14,095 nucleotides of DNA from Pseudomonadota bacterium (lineage in GTDB: Bacteria; Pseudomonadota; Gammaproteobacteria; Woeseiales; Woeseiaceae): contig JAPUKV010000173.1 of NCBI GenBank assembly GCA_027295475.1, positions 1 to 14,095 on the forward strand, in the 5' to 3' direction. Both the position numbers and the translations under genes were made by a program. The stretch's first letter is position 1. The number at the start of each line of letters is the position of its first letter. Shown piece by piece: positions 1 through 8,200 of this stretch. The notes beneath the pieces were generated by a model that saw only the letters and a program-made list of their open reading frames with translations, was not told the origin of the DNA and made no database searches.

Positions 1-54
1 GATAAAGGCGCTGAGGGCAAATGCGGCGAAGGCAAGTGCGGAGGTTCGGTCTAA
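1..54 (+). CDS. C-terminal end of HvfA/bufferin-like modified metal-binding peptide precursor (partial)
   Basis: The window starts inside this gene. Reading from base 1 gives DKGAEGKCGEGKCGGSV and a TAA stop. The visible tail holds two EGKCG motifs in tandem. EGKCG repeats at the C-terminus are the hallmark of HvfA/bufferin-type RiPP precursors, small exported peptides whose motif cysteines are modified by MNIO-family (DUF692) enzymes and which bind copper or other metals in the periplasm. The signal peptide and core lie outside the window, so length and subfamily cannot be judged. A strong terminator follows 34 bases after the stop, so no modification genes follow in the same transcript. Usually the precursor comes first, with the MNIO enzyme and a DUF2063 partner downstream. 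Here it is either the last gene of its operon or an orphan precursor. The family call rests only on this short motif. Confidence 0.6.
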   Translation, partial: DKGAEGKCGEGKCGGSV

Positions 55-88
55 GACCCCCAATACTTGTTCAAGCACGTTAAGCAGG

Positions 89-118
89 AAAGGCCCGCGT
101 AGTTTGCGGGCCTTTTTT
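89..118 (+). terminator. Rho-independent terminator of the EGKCG-peptide gene
   Basis: A perfect 10-bp stem (89-98 with 106-115) closes a 7-nt loop (99-105). The 3' arm runs into an uninterrupted T run at 113-118. The GC-rich base and T tail make this a textbook intrinsic terminator. It isolates tag from the upstream gene. Confidence 0.9.
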
Positions 119-144
119 GTTATACAAATGACCAGAAAAGAGAC

Positions 145-213
145 GGGACGAACTCCCTTTTTACGCTTATGCTGAGTTTGGTGACTGGCGCATGGAAAAA
201 GGGCTCCGTCCCC
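145..213. repeat. Imperfect inverted repeat, GGGGACGGAGCCC type, upstream of tag
   Basis: The left arm 145-162 (GGGACGAACTCCCTTTTT) pairs with the right arm 196-213. Read on the minus strand, the right arm is GGGGACGGAGCCCTTTTT. The arms differ by a 1-nt indel and a couple of mismatches and enclose about 33 bases. The right-arm motif matches 11 of 13 bases of the palindrome arm at 832-844, so related repeats sit on both sides of tag. Form and placement resemble intergenic REP/RAYT-type or other small palindromic elements; no transposase is present in the window. Confidence 0.55.
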
Positions 214-234
214 GCTTTAATAAGAGGAACGTTA

Positions 235-828
235 ATGACAAACAAGGTCACCCGATGCGCCTGGGCAGGGGAAGCGAGTCTGCCGTATATCGAGTATCAC
301 GACAAAGAATGGGGCGTACCCGTTCGGGACGACAACATCCAGTTTGAATTCCTGATCCTCGAGGGTGCACAGGCAGGCTTGAGCTGGTCGACCATTCTCA
401 ATAAACGCGAGGGCTACCGGAAAAACTTCGCCGACTTCGATGCAGAGAAAGTGGCGCGATTTACAAAAAAAAGAATAGAAAAAATTCTGCAGGACCCGGG
501 CATTGTCAGGAACAGGCTAAAAGTCAATTCGGCAGTAACGAATGCCAGGGCGTTTCTTGAAGTTCAGGAAGAGCACGACGGCTTTAGCAATTACATCTGG
601 CAATTTGTAGACGGCAAACCGAAGCAGAACAAATTTCGCAAAGACTCCGATATCCCGGCAACATCTGCGGAATCGGATGCGATGAGCAAGGATATGAAAA
701 AGCGCGGCTTCAAGTTTGTCGGCAGCACGATCATGTATGCACATATGCAGGCTACCGGGATGGTCAACGACCATGTGGTCAGTTGTTTCCGGTACAGGCA
801 ATGCGTGGCACTGGCGAAGAAACGTTAA
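235..828 (+). CDS. tag: DNA-3-methyladenine glycosylase I
   Basis: This base-excision repair enzyme removes 3-methyladenine from alkylated DNA in the cytoplasm, leaving an abasic site. The 197-residue protein is close to the usual 185-195. The N-terminal signature CAWAGE...YIEYHDKEWGVP is clear, and LEGAQAGLSW (about 42-51) holds the family's catalytic-pocket Glu43 and Trp51. The zinc ligands of the family are all present as Cys8, His22, His180 and Cys184, the last pair in MVNDHVVSC. ATG 235 is chosen because AAGAGG lies 7 bases upstream and the protein then begins like its relatives. An in-frame ATG at 169 would add 22 unrelated residues and run through the inverted repeat. The gene stands alone between a terminator and the feo promoter. 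Confidence 0.95.
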   Translation: MTNKVTRCAWAGEASLPYIEYHDKEWGVPVRDDNIQFEFLILEGAQAGLSWSTILNKREGYRKNFADFDAEKVARFTKKRIEKILQDPGIVRNRLKVNSAVTNARAFLEVQEEHDGFSNYIWQFVDGKPKQNKFRKDSDIPATSAESDAMSKDMKKRGFKFVGSTIMYAHMQATGMVNDHVVSCFRYRQCVALAKKR

Positions 829-831
829 ACC

Positions 832-856
832 GGGGACAGACCCCGGGTCTGTCCCC
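832..856. repeat. 25-bp perfect palindrome GGGGACAGACCC / GGGTCTGTCCCC
   Basis: Two 12-base arms (832-843 and 845-856) are exact reverse complements around a single central C. The element begins 3 bases after the tag stop codon. It lacks a clear T tract, so it is not a standard intrinsic terminator, though it could still stabilise or punctuate the tag transcript. One arm matches 11 of 13 bases of the repeat arm upstream of tag. GGGGACAGACCC-type palindromes are, from general knowledge, common dispersed elements in proteobacterial genomes. Confidence 0.75.
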
Positions 857-946
857 CTTACGGGCCTGAAAATCAAACTGTTAGGGCTCGATCCTCCGGG
901 ATAGCGACGTCCGGCGGGACATTATGTCTATAAGCACAATCACGTA

Positions 947-975
947 TTGCTATCGCAAATGCGAATGGTTATCAT
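947..975 (+). promoter_or_regulatory. Probable sigma-70 promoter for feoAB
   Basis: The -35 is TTGCTA (947-952) and the -10 is TATCAT (970-975), with an ideal 17-nt spacer. They match the consensus at 4 of 6 and 5 of 6 positions. Transcription would start near 982, about 30 bases before feoA. The -10 box lies inside the Fur-like operator, the arrangement expected for iron repression. Confidence 0.6.
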
Positions 976-979
976 TCGC
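961..979. promoter_or_regulatory. Fur box (iron-responsive operator) upstream of feoAB
   Basis: The 19-mer GCGAATGGTTATCATTCGC is an inverted repeat (7-bp arms GCGAATG/CATTCGC, 5-base centre). It matches the Fur consensus GATAATGATAATCATTATC at 13 of 19 positions, with the central ATCATT intact. It covers the proposed -10 and lies about 33 bases before feoA. Fur with ferrous iron bound would block transcription, so Feo uptake is likely switched on in iron starvation. Confidence 0.75.
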
Positions 980-1011
980 GATCAGATGGTAAGTAGCCGG
1001 AATTTAGAGAC

Positions 1012-1257
1012 TTGCAGACGATGACTCTCGCATCTTTGGGACGTGGCCAGAAAGGCGTCATACGGGCGATCGACACGCGCGATCCCGTAGTGCAACGACT
1101 CATGGTTCTGGGTCTTGTCGAGGGCGCAGAATTGGAGTATTCCAGCTCCGCCATTGGCGGTGATCCATTGGAGTTCCGGCTGTTCGGCAATGCGATTTCG
1201 CTGCGCAAAGAGCACGCCCGGCACTTCACGGTGTCCCCGCTCCCCAACGGTGGCTAA
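1012..1257 (+). CDS. feoA: Ferrous iron transport protein A
   Basis: FeoA is a small cytoplasmic SH3-like protein that assists the FeoB iron permease. The 81-residue product shows the usual pattern: an opening LASLGRGQKGVIRAI strand segment, the helix VVQRLMVLGLVEGAELE, then DPLEFRLFGNAISLRKEHARHFTV, the typical closing of FeoA domains. The start is uncertain. TTG at 1012 has GGAA and AGAGA just upstream; ATG at 1021 gives MTLASLG, also a common FeoA beginning, and 78 residues. It is the first gene of a two-gene unit and its 3' end overlaps feoB by 8 bases. A Fur box and promoter lie directly upstream. Confidence 0.9.
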   Translation: MQTMTLASLGRGQKGVIRAIDTRDPVVQRLMVLGLVEGAELEYSSSAIGGDPLEFRLFGNAISLRKEHARHFTVSPLPNGG

Positions 1258-3439
1258 GCCCAGCGTAACCCGTGTTCCAGTTGACCAGATAACTGCAAGC
1301 CGGCGACCTTCCGCCAGCATCGCCGTTGTCGGCAATCCCAATTCCGGGAAAAGTACATTATTCAATCGCCTCACCGGTCTGCGCCAGCGGACCGCGAATT
1401 ATCCGGGCGCGACGGTCGAGAAACATGTCGGCACAGCGAAACTCGGCAGCGTAGTCCTCGAGCTGATCGATCTCCCCGGTACATTTTCCCTAAGCGCGCA
1501 CTCCATGGAAGAGCGCATTGCCGTCGATGTCATCCTCGGCCGAATGCCGGGCACGAATCCACCTGCCGGCATCCTGGCAGTTGTCGACATGACGAATCTC
1601 TATCAGGGCCTGTACCTGGTGCAACAACTGATGGAGCTCGAATTGCCAATGGTCGTTGCGCTGACGATGTCCGATGCGGCGGACGTAAAGGGACTGCGAG
1701 TCGACATCGACGCACTGCAGGCGAGGCTCGGTGGCGTGACTGTCTGTCCTGTTGTGGCAACGACTGGCCAGGGAATCAATGCACTCAGGCAGGCGCTGGC
1801 CGAACTCCCCGGTTCGCCACACCCGGACCTGCCGGCCTTCTGGCCGGAGCTAAACAAAGCAGCGGAACAGCTTTCTGCGGAAGCGCAGGGATCGGTGCGC
1901 CGCATAGAGATCGAGCGGGCGCTGGTTGATAGCTCTGGTGAATCGGAGCAGGAAATTCTGGGTCGTCTCGGCAAGGATGGCGACGAGCGCGTGGCCGAAG
2001 TTCGGCGTGAGTTATTCGGCGATGAGCCGCCGCTGGCGAAGGAAGCCCGCTATCGTTATCTGTGGGTTCGCGAAATATTTGATGAGGTGCAGCAAAGGAC
2101 GCCGCCGTTATATACATGGGGCTCACACTTCATTGCCTGGCTCAATCGGCCCGTGCCGGGGACGATCGGACTGTTCGCCGTCATGGCGATCGTTTTTCAG
2201 GCCGTATTCGCCTGGGCGACACCGATGATGAACGCAATCGACGCCGGTACTGCAGCCCTTGGATCTTTTCTGGCGACGCAGATGCCCGAGGGTGCTTTCG
2301 CGAGCCTTATATCCGACGGCGTTGTTGCCGGCGTTGGCAGCGTCATTGTTTTTCTTCCGCAGATAATGATTCTGTTTTTGTTCATCATTCTGCTCGAGGA
2401 CTCAGGCTACCTCGCGCGGGCAGCGTACTTGATGGACAGGGCGATGCGCTCCGTTGGTTTGTCCGGCCAATCCATCATTCCGATGATTTCGAGTTTCGCC
2501 TGTGCCGTGCCCGGCATCATGGCGACCCGCGTTATTCCAAACCGCCGCGACAGAATCGCAACCATGCTCGCTGCCCCGTTTATGACCTGTTCGGCGAGGC
2601 TTCCTGTTTATGCGCTGCTGATCGCGGCGTTCGTGCCCGCTGAATCAATCGGCTGGATGAATTTGCAGGGCCTGGTGTTACTCGGGTTATATCTTCTCGG
2701 CATCTTTGCCGGCGTGTTGACCGCCCTGCTGCTCAGGGTAACGGCGCTCCGTGGACCCAAGCCGCCCTTCGCATTGATGCTCCCCGAATTCCGCAAACCC
2801 AATTTGCGCACGGTCCTGATGCAGCTTGTCGGGCGGATAAGAATATTTCTGCGCCGGGCCGGTACAGTCATATTCGCCGTCGCGGTTATTGTCTGGGCAC
2901 TGGCGTACTACCCGAGGTCGGACACGGTAGCATGGGAGTTGGCCGAGCAGCAGGCCGTTGCAGAGGCGTCATTAACGGGCAGAGCGCTTAGCGAGGCGGT
3001 GCAACGGCTCGAACATCAGGCGGCAGCAGAGCAACTCGCGCAAAGCTGGCTCGGCAGGGCGGGTCAAGTTGTCGAACCCGTGTTCAAACCGCTGGGCTGG
3101 GACTGGAAAATCTCTGCCGCCGTTATTGCCGGATTCCCTGCGCGCGAGGTTGTTATTGCCGTGTTGGGAACCATCTATGCCGTCGGTGATGAAGCGGACG
3201 AGGCGACACTCGCACAAAGACTAAAGTCGGCGACCTGGCCAGACGGAGCGCCGGTGTTTACATTGCCGATGGTATTCGGGCTGCTGATTTTCTATGCCTG
3301 TTGTCTGCAATGTGCGGCAACGCTGGCCGTTATCCAGCGCGAGACAAACAGCTGGCGGTGGCCGATATTCGCATGGGTCTACATGAGCACGATTGGATAT
3401 GTCGGGGCACTCCTCGTGTATCAGTTGGGCAGCGGTTGA
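1250..3439 (+). CDS. feoB: Ferrous iron transport protein B (GTPase-coupled permease)
   Basis: FeoB is the inner-membrane channel for ferrous iron, with an N-terminal G domain. The 729-residue protein is slightly shorter than E. coli FeoB (773). G1 is GNPNSGKST (28-36), G2 falls at NYPGATVEK (50-58) and G3 is DLPG (74-77). G4 reads TMSD (139-142) in place of the usual NxxD. A helical spacer (about 200-290) precedes the membrane part. Both gate regions are clear: FLPQIMILFLFIILLEDSGYLAR (368-390) with CAVPGIMATR, and SAAVIAGFPAREVVIAVLG (622-640). The last membrane stretch carries three cysteines (ACCLQC, 683-688). GTG 1250 is chosen because it overlaps the feoA end and leaves a normal N-terminus before G1; the frame is open back to 1115, but that part is feoA in another frame. 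No feoC follows. The gene converges on the next one with a 13-base gap and no hairpin. Confidence 0.96.
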   Translation: MAKPSVTRVPVDQITASRRPSASIAVVGNPNSGKSTLFNRLTGLRQRTANYPGATVEKHVGTAKLGSVVLELIDLPGTFSLSAHSMEERIAVDVILGRMPGTNPPAGILAVVDMTNLYQGLYLVQQLMELELPMVVALTMSDAADVKGLRVDIDALQARLGGVTVCPVVATTGQGINALRQALAELPGSPHPDLPAFWPELNKAAEQLSAEAQGSVRRIEIERALVDSSGESEQEILGRLGKDGDERVAEVRRELFGDEPPLAKEARYRYLWVREIFDEVQQRTPPLYTWGSHFIAWLNRPVPGTIGLFAVMAIVFQAVFAWATPMMNAIDAGTAALGSFLATQMPEGAFASLISDGVVAGVGSVIVFLPQIMILFLFIILLEDSGYLARAAYLMDRAMRSVGLSGQSIIPMISSFACAVPGIMATRVIPNRRDRIATMLAAPFMTCSARLPVYALLIAAFVPAESIGWMNLQGLVLLGLYLLGIFAGVLTALLLRVTALRGPKPPFALMLPEFRKPNLRTVLMQLVGRIRIFLRRAGTVIFAVAVIVWALAYYPRSDTVAWELAEQQAVAEASLTGRALSEAVQRLEHQAAAEQLAQSWLGRAGQVVEPVFKPLGWDWKISAAVIAGFPAREVVIAVLGTIYAVGDEADEATLAQRLKSATWPDGAPVFTLPMVFGLLIFYACCLQCAATLAVIQRETNSWRWPIFAWVYMSTIGYVGALLVYQLGSG

Positions 3440-3452
3440 TGAAACATTCGGC

Positions 3453-4244
3453 TTAAGGGCTCTTGCGAACGAGGGCAACGACTCGAACCGGGCCGCCGGA
3501 ACCACCTTCAATCTTCATCGGCAACGCGAGGACCAGGGAGCCGGTCGCTGGCAACCTGTGCAGATTGGTCAGATTTTCGAGCCCGCTGACGTTTCGAGTC
3601 GCGGCGACGCGATGTACAACAAAATCCTGAGACTTGCCAAAGTCGATCGACGCCGTATCCACGCCGAGAATTGCAACCTTTCTTTCTTCGACAAGCAAAC
3701 GAGCCGCGTCCTCGCCATAAGAGGGAAATTGAAGTTTGCTGGCATCGCCCGGTGTGTCATCACCCAGATAGGACTTAGCGTGTGGCCAGTACTGGCTCCA
3801 ACCGGAGCGCAACAACACGATATCCCCGGGATTGATGCGGCCGTGCTGGTCTTCGAATAAACGCACATCACGCGCACTCAGGCGATAATTGCGATCAGCA
3901 GCCGCTTTTTTGCTCACATCGATAACGATCGCGGGAGCGATCAGGTTTTCCAGTGGAATCGCATCAGTCGGAAAGCCGTCGGCCGCGAAGTGCTGGGGAG
4001 CGTCCAGGTGCGTACCGCCATGCTCCGGTGTACATATCGAAAACGCCGAGTAAAAATAGCCACCATCCGTTTCCCCGAAAGCCAGCTCTCTCTTTTCAAA
4101 GCTGGACGGTGATGTCGGCCAGTACAACGTCTCGCTGTTATAGGGATGACTCAGGTCAACCAGATAATATTCGCTGATATCCAGCGCAACGGCCGGCAGG
4201 GCAAGAAACCCGGCCATGAAACCCAAGGCGATTCGTTTGATCAT
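3453..4244 (-). CDS. Exported cyclase family (kynurenine-formamidase-like) metal-dependent hydrolase
   Basis: The 263-residue product belongs to the cyclase/KynB-like superfamily, metal-dependent hydrolases that include arylformamidases and isatin hydrolases. It opens with a signal peptide (MIKRIALGFMAGFLALPAVA, likely cut after Ala20), so it should act in the periplasm or outside. The core LVDLSHPYNSETLYWP (28-43) is followed by the metal-binding signature HGGTHLDAPQH (75-85). GDIVLLRSGW, the segment GVDTASIDFG and the closing GLENLTNL region fit the family. ATG 4244 is chosen because a perfect GGAGG lies 6 bases upstream (4251-4255); an ATG at 4268 would spoil the signal peptide. It lies 53 bases after the aldolase-like gene and is probably third in that operon. 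The substrate is unknown; export argues against a simple tryptophan-degrading KynB. Confidence 0.85.
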   Translation of the reverse strand: MIKRIALGFMAGFLALPAVALDISEYYLVDLSHPYNSETLYWPTSPSSFEKRELAFGETDGGYFYSAFSICTPEHGGTHLDAPQHFAADGFPTDAIPLENLIAPAIVIDVSKKAAADRNYRLSARDVRLFEDQHGRINPGDIVLLRSGWSQYWPHAKSYLGDDTPGDASKLQFPSYGEDAARLLVEERKVAILGVDTASIDFGKSQDFVVHRVAATRNVSGLENLTNLHRLPATGSLVLALPMKIEGGSGGPVRVVALVRKSP

Positions 4245-4297
4245 GCTACACCTCCATGAGTAGCTCATTCTACGTAATGCCGGCGCATGAGGTCGGG

Positions 4298-5218
4298 TCA
4301 GTCAATCAAGCCCGGCATTTGAAAGCCCAGCTCATGCAATGCGTCGAGGAGTTCGGATTTGTGATCGTCGGCAAGGGCAAGGAGTGGCGGTCGAACGGTC
4401 TCCCATTGCGCCTCACCGCGGAGGTTTCCGAGGATAGATTTCAGCGCGGGAATCATTGGATATTTTTGGACGGTCGAGCGTACCGCGTCGAGATCTGCCT
4501 GCATCGTTTCGGCTTTTTCACTCTGCCAGTTCTCGTATAATTCGTGAATCGCGGCAGGGTTGATATTTGCAGTGGCCGATATGCAACCTGCACCGCCGCC
4601 CCGCATGTTTTGCAGCAGGAACGTTTCACTTCCTGCGAAAACTCTGAAATCGTCCAGACCCAGTTGTAACAGAGCATCCGTATTATCCCAGTCACCGGAG
4701 CTGTCTTTTATGCCCACAACGGTCTTCGGGTATTGTGTTACCAGGCGCTCGACGAGATGCGGCGGGATGCCGACGTGAGCAATCGGCGGAATGTGGTAGA
4801 GGTAGACCCGAAGGTCGTCGCTGCCGACGCGTTCAATGACCTCGGCAAAACTTCGGTACAGACCGTCATCACTGACGTCCTTGTAATAGAAAGGAGGCAG
4901 CATCAGCATGCCTGCGCAGCCAAGACTGACGGCATGCGCCGTGAGTTTGACTGTATCGGTTAATGCGCAGTGACCAGTTCCGGACAGCAGGCGAGACGAC
5001 TCGATGCCGGCGTCCACCAGTTGATCCAGCAATGAAATCTTTTCCTCGACAGAGAGCGAATTGGCCTCGCTCGTGGTGCCGAAAACGGCAAGGTTGACGT
5101 TTTGTGAAAGCAACCAGCGGCAGTGTTGAACGAACCTCTCAGGATCGGGACTGAGGTCATCCTTGAAGGGTGTGACAACAGGCGATAGCACACCCGCTAA
5201 GCGTTCAGGTACAGCCAT
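4298..5218 (-). CDS. Dihydrodipicolinate synthase/N-acetylneuraminate lyase family protein (not a canonical DapA)
   Basis: The 306-residue protein is a (beta/alpha)8 class I aldolase of the DapA/NanA superfamily, which forms a Schiff base between a lysine and a 2-oxo acid, usually pyruvate. The Schiff-base lysine is Lys171 in VVGIKDSSGD, and Tyr141 is the catalytic tyrosine. The loop GTTSEANSL (47-55) replaces the usual GTTGE. The YNxPxR-type motif reads YHIPPIAHVG, so the arginine that binds aspartate semialdehyde in true DapA is absent. It is therefore probably a catabolic aldolase, lyase or dehydratase and not the lysine-pathway enzyme. There is no signal peptide. The ATG shares its A with the protease stop codon (TAATG), which points to translational coupling. 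The substrate cannot be named from sequence. Confidence 0.88.
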   Translation of the reverse strand: MAVPERLAGVLSPVVTPFKDDLSPDPERFVQHCRWLLSQNVNLAVFGTTSEANSLSVEEKISLLDQLVDAGIESSRLLSGTGHCALTDTVKLTAHAVSLGCAGMLMLPPFYYKDVSDDGLYRSFAEVIERVGSDDLRVYLYHIPPIAHVGIPPHLVERLVTQYPKTVVGIKDSSGDWDNTDALLQLGLDDFRVFAGSETFLLQNMRGGGAGCISATANINPAAIHELYENWQSEKAETMQADLDAVRSTVQKYPMIPALKSILGNLRGEAQWETVRPPLLALADDHKSELLDALHELGFQMPGLID

Positions 5219-8200
5219 TAATTGCGAATACTGATAATGGTGATGGCAACAAGGCCTTGCGGCGTGTTGTGAGAAATGCCGCCGAGATAAAGCGTGTCCG
5301 ATTCGAGGTTCATCCAGCTTACATCGACGTTCACGGTAGTGCCGGCGGTTACGAAGCCCGGCCCGGACGCCGACATGTTGCCCTGGTCGTCGATCAGGCC
5401 GAACGCCCAGCCGAGAAGCGTGTAGTTTGCACCGGGGCCGCCCGCAACGTTGTCGGTTTTGAATCCGTGAATCAGGACGGCATATCGGCCTGCGCCAGGC
5501 AAAAGCACGTTGAACTGCTCGCGCGAGGTGGGCTCGCCGCTCTGCCCGATCTTCGTGCAGTTCACATTATCCGGGCAGTAATAGACGTGCATATCGAGGT
5601 CGTCGTCTCCGTCTGTCAGTTCGTCGAACATGGCAAAGCGCAGATAGGCCTGCTCTACAGGAACATCGATCAAGTGTGCTGTTACGCCGTTGGTCGAACG
5701 GAAACTGAAGGTCTTGGTCGGATCCTCATCAACGAAGCCGTTGATAACCAGGGGTTTGCGAAGGCCATGAACGCCGGGTGAGTAAGATCCCGTGTAACCG
5801 AACTCGACCGGGAAGCTCACATTGCCGGTCCCGCCAAAAGACGTCACTTCGGTCGGCGCGGTCAGTGACACCGGCCTGACGGCAAGTACGCTTCTTACGT
5901 CGTGATTACTGCTCGACCAGGTCAGGCTGCCGAAACGCCACAGGTCGAGCGGTCCGCTGACATAGGTAAGCGTGACGGCGAAGGTCGCCGACTGTCCCGG
6001 GGCGATCGTCAGATTCGCCGGTACGACGTCGACCAATATTGCTGGCGGGGCGACTATGCTGGCGACGTAGGTTTCCGTTTCATCTCCGACGTTTGTGACG
6101 CGACGGCTGACAGTCTGGCTGTTCGCAAGCCGCGAGACGGCGATAGACGGCTGGTTCAGGTCTTCGGCTTTGAATGACAGGCCGCCCGCAGTCAACGCAT
6201 CACAGCGTGTCTGGTCGACAGCGGGTGAAGTAGTACCACAGGCAAAAGCGTCGTATTCGTCATCTGTGACGTCATAGATAAGGCCGGGATCATTTGCCTT
6301 GTTCGGGTCGATATGTCCGCTGCCGAAATCGAAGGGGAGCGCCGGTGTCGAACCGTCTTGCTGGTTCACGGTCTGATACGCGGTCGTCATCAGCGCCGAC
6401 TTGATTGCGGCCGGACTCCAGTCGGGATGCGCTTCAAGCAACAGTGCAGCGACACCTGCGACATGTGGTGTGGCCATCGATGTGCCGGTGATGTAGGCGA
6501 AATTCTCGCCCGAGACCGAGTTGGCAGCATCGGGCGTAAATCCTGCCAGGATGTTTATTCCCGGCGCTGTCACGTCGGGCTTGAGAATGTCCTGCACGGG
6601 CGCGGGCCCACGGGCGGAAAACGCGCCCATGACGTTACCAGTCTCTTCTTCCGTGAGGAAAAACCCCTTGTCCAGCACAAGCTCGACGGTCTGGCCGGCG
6701 TCGATCTCGTCGAGAATCAGGTTTCCATCCGCCTGGCCGATCATCAAAGCCGGGATTACTGGTGATCCGAGCAATCCCGTCGCGGGCGTCATGACGAATG
6801 GCTTGCCGGCGATATTGAAAACCAGCACGGCAATCGCACCGGCGTCCTCTGCGTTGGCAATCTTGATTTCAAAACTGCAGCCGCCGCGCTGAATGAACGC
6901 GATGTTACCCGAGACTTCACTACCGTTTACAAGTGGTTCGCAGGCGTCGAATGTCGTACCGGCGCTGCCGTCGTCGAGCACCTCATCATTATCATCGACC
7001 AGGATAAGGCTGGCTTCGATGGGATCGAGGTCGATTAAAGGCGAAGTGAAGCTCGCCTCCTTGACGGCGTATTTGCCGGCTATCGTCGGTGGAGAAATAA
7101 CTTCCAGCGCCTCTTCGAATCTCTGGCCGTCGCGGCTCGATGCCGCTGCAGTAATAACCCATGGAGCTCCGGCAGGAGAGCCGATGGTTGCCAGGTTCGG
7201 GCCTTCGTTACCGGCGGCGACAGCGGCCAGAACACCAGCTTTCGCGGCCGCCATTAATGCGATGTCGTCCGGCGCAGTGGCAGTTCGCAAACTGCTGCCG
7301 ACGGAGTAGTTAATGATGTGGACGCCGTCGGCCACGGCCATATCGATTGCATGCGCGAGATCCGAGGTGTTGCAGCTGGCGCGCAAGTCGCCGGGTCGCA
7401 ACCAGCACGCTTTGTAGACCGCAATCCGGGCACGGGGCGCGATGCCTTCGACCTGGCCAAGCAAGGTGCCGAAAATAGAAGCATTAACGCGGTTGCCTGC
7501 AGCCGTTGTTGCCGTATGTGTGCCATGACCATCGGTGTCTCGCGCGGAAATAAGCTCTCCGCTGTCGATCGGGCCGGTCGCCTGTGCACCATCGATAAAG
7601 TAACGAGCCCCGATTATTTTGTTGTTGCACGCCGTTTCTTCGAAGCGCTCGCCGGCCTGACACACACCGTTCCAGTTCTCCGGGGGATCAAACAGGAGCA
7701 CGTCTTCCTGTTTTTTGTAAATGCGGCAGAGCCACTGACCCAGCAAAGCATTTTCGGCCCATGAAGTCGTACACAGCCTCGGCCGATCCGCCTCACGGGT
7801 GTCCTTGAGGGCAGGGTGCTCTGGCGTTATGCCGCTGTCGATCATCGCAATAATCACACCGTCTCCATCCAGGCCGGGTGTGCCGCGTAACCCTACGGTC
7901 GGTTCGAATAGCCCCAGGAACTGTGGACTGAAGTTTGTTGCCAGCGGGCGAATCTCATCTTCCCAGACGTTCAGCACTTCTTCGAAATGTTTGAGCTTGT
8001 GCGCCTCGGCCTCCGTCATCCGCACAGCAAAACCGTTGAGCGTGTATCGGTAGCTGTAAATTTTTTTGCTGTCGGGGCTGATCCGCGCGAGAGTCTGATC
8101 TTGCAGCAGGCCTAGTTCTGCCGTGTAAGACTGGACGGCGGCACTGTTCTTGTCGAAGGAACGGGCCGTCGCCGCCAAACCTTTGCCGGCAAAGGAGCCG

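Noticed and set aside
169..234. Longer N-terminus for tag from ATG 169
   Set aside because: The added 22 residues are unlike the family, overlap the inverted repeat, and lack an SD; ATG 235 has AAGAGG at good spacing.
1115..1249. Longer N-terminus for feoB from the open frame inside feoA
   Set aside because: The stretch is feoA read in another frame and does not resemble FeoB; GTG 1250 gives a normal N-terminus.
4245..4268. ATG 4268 as start of the cyclase-like gene
   Set aside because: It would put polar residues before the signal peptide and ignore the GGAGG that serves ATG 4244.
5257..7764. Several long plus-strand open frames opposite the subtilase
   Set aside because: They are antisense shadows of a gene with complete domain evidence on the minus strand and have no recognisable motifs.
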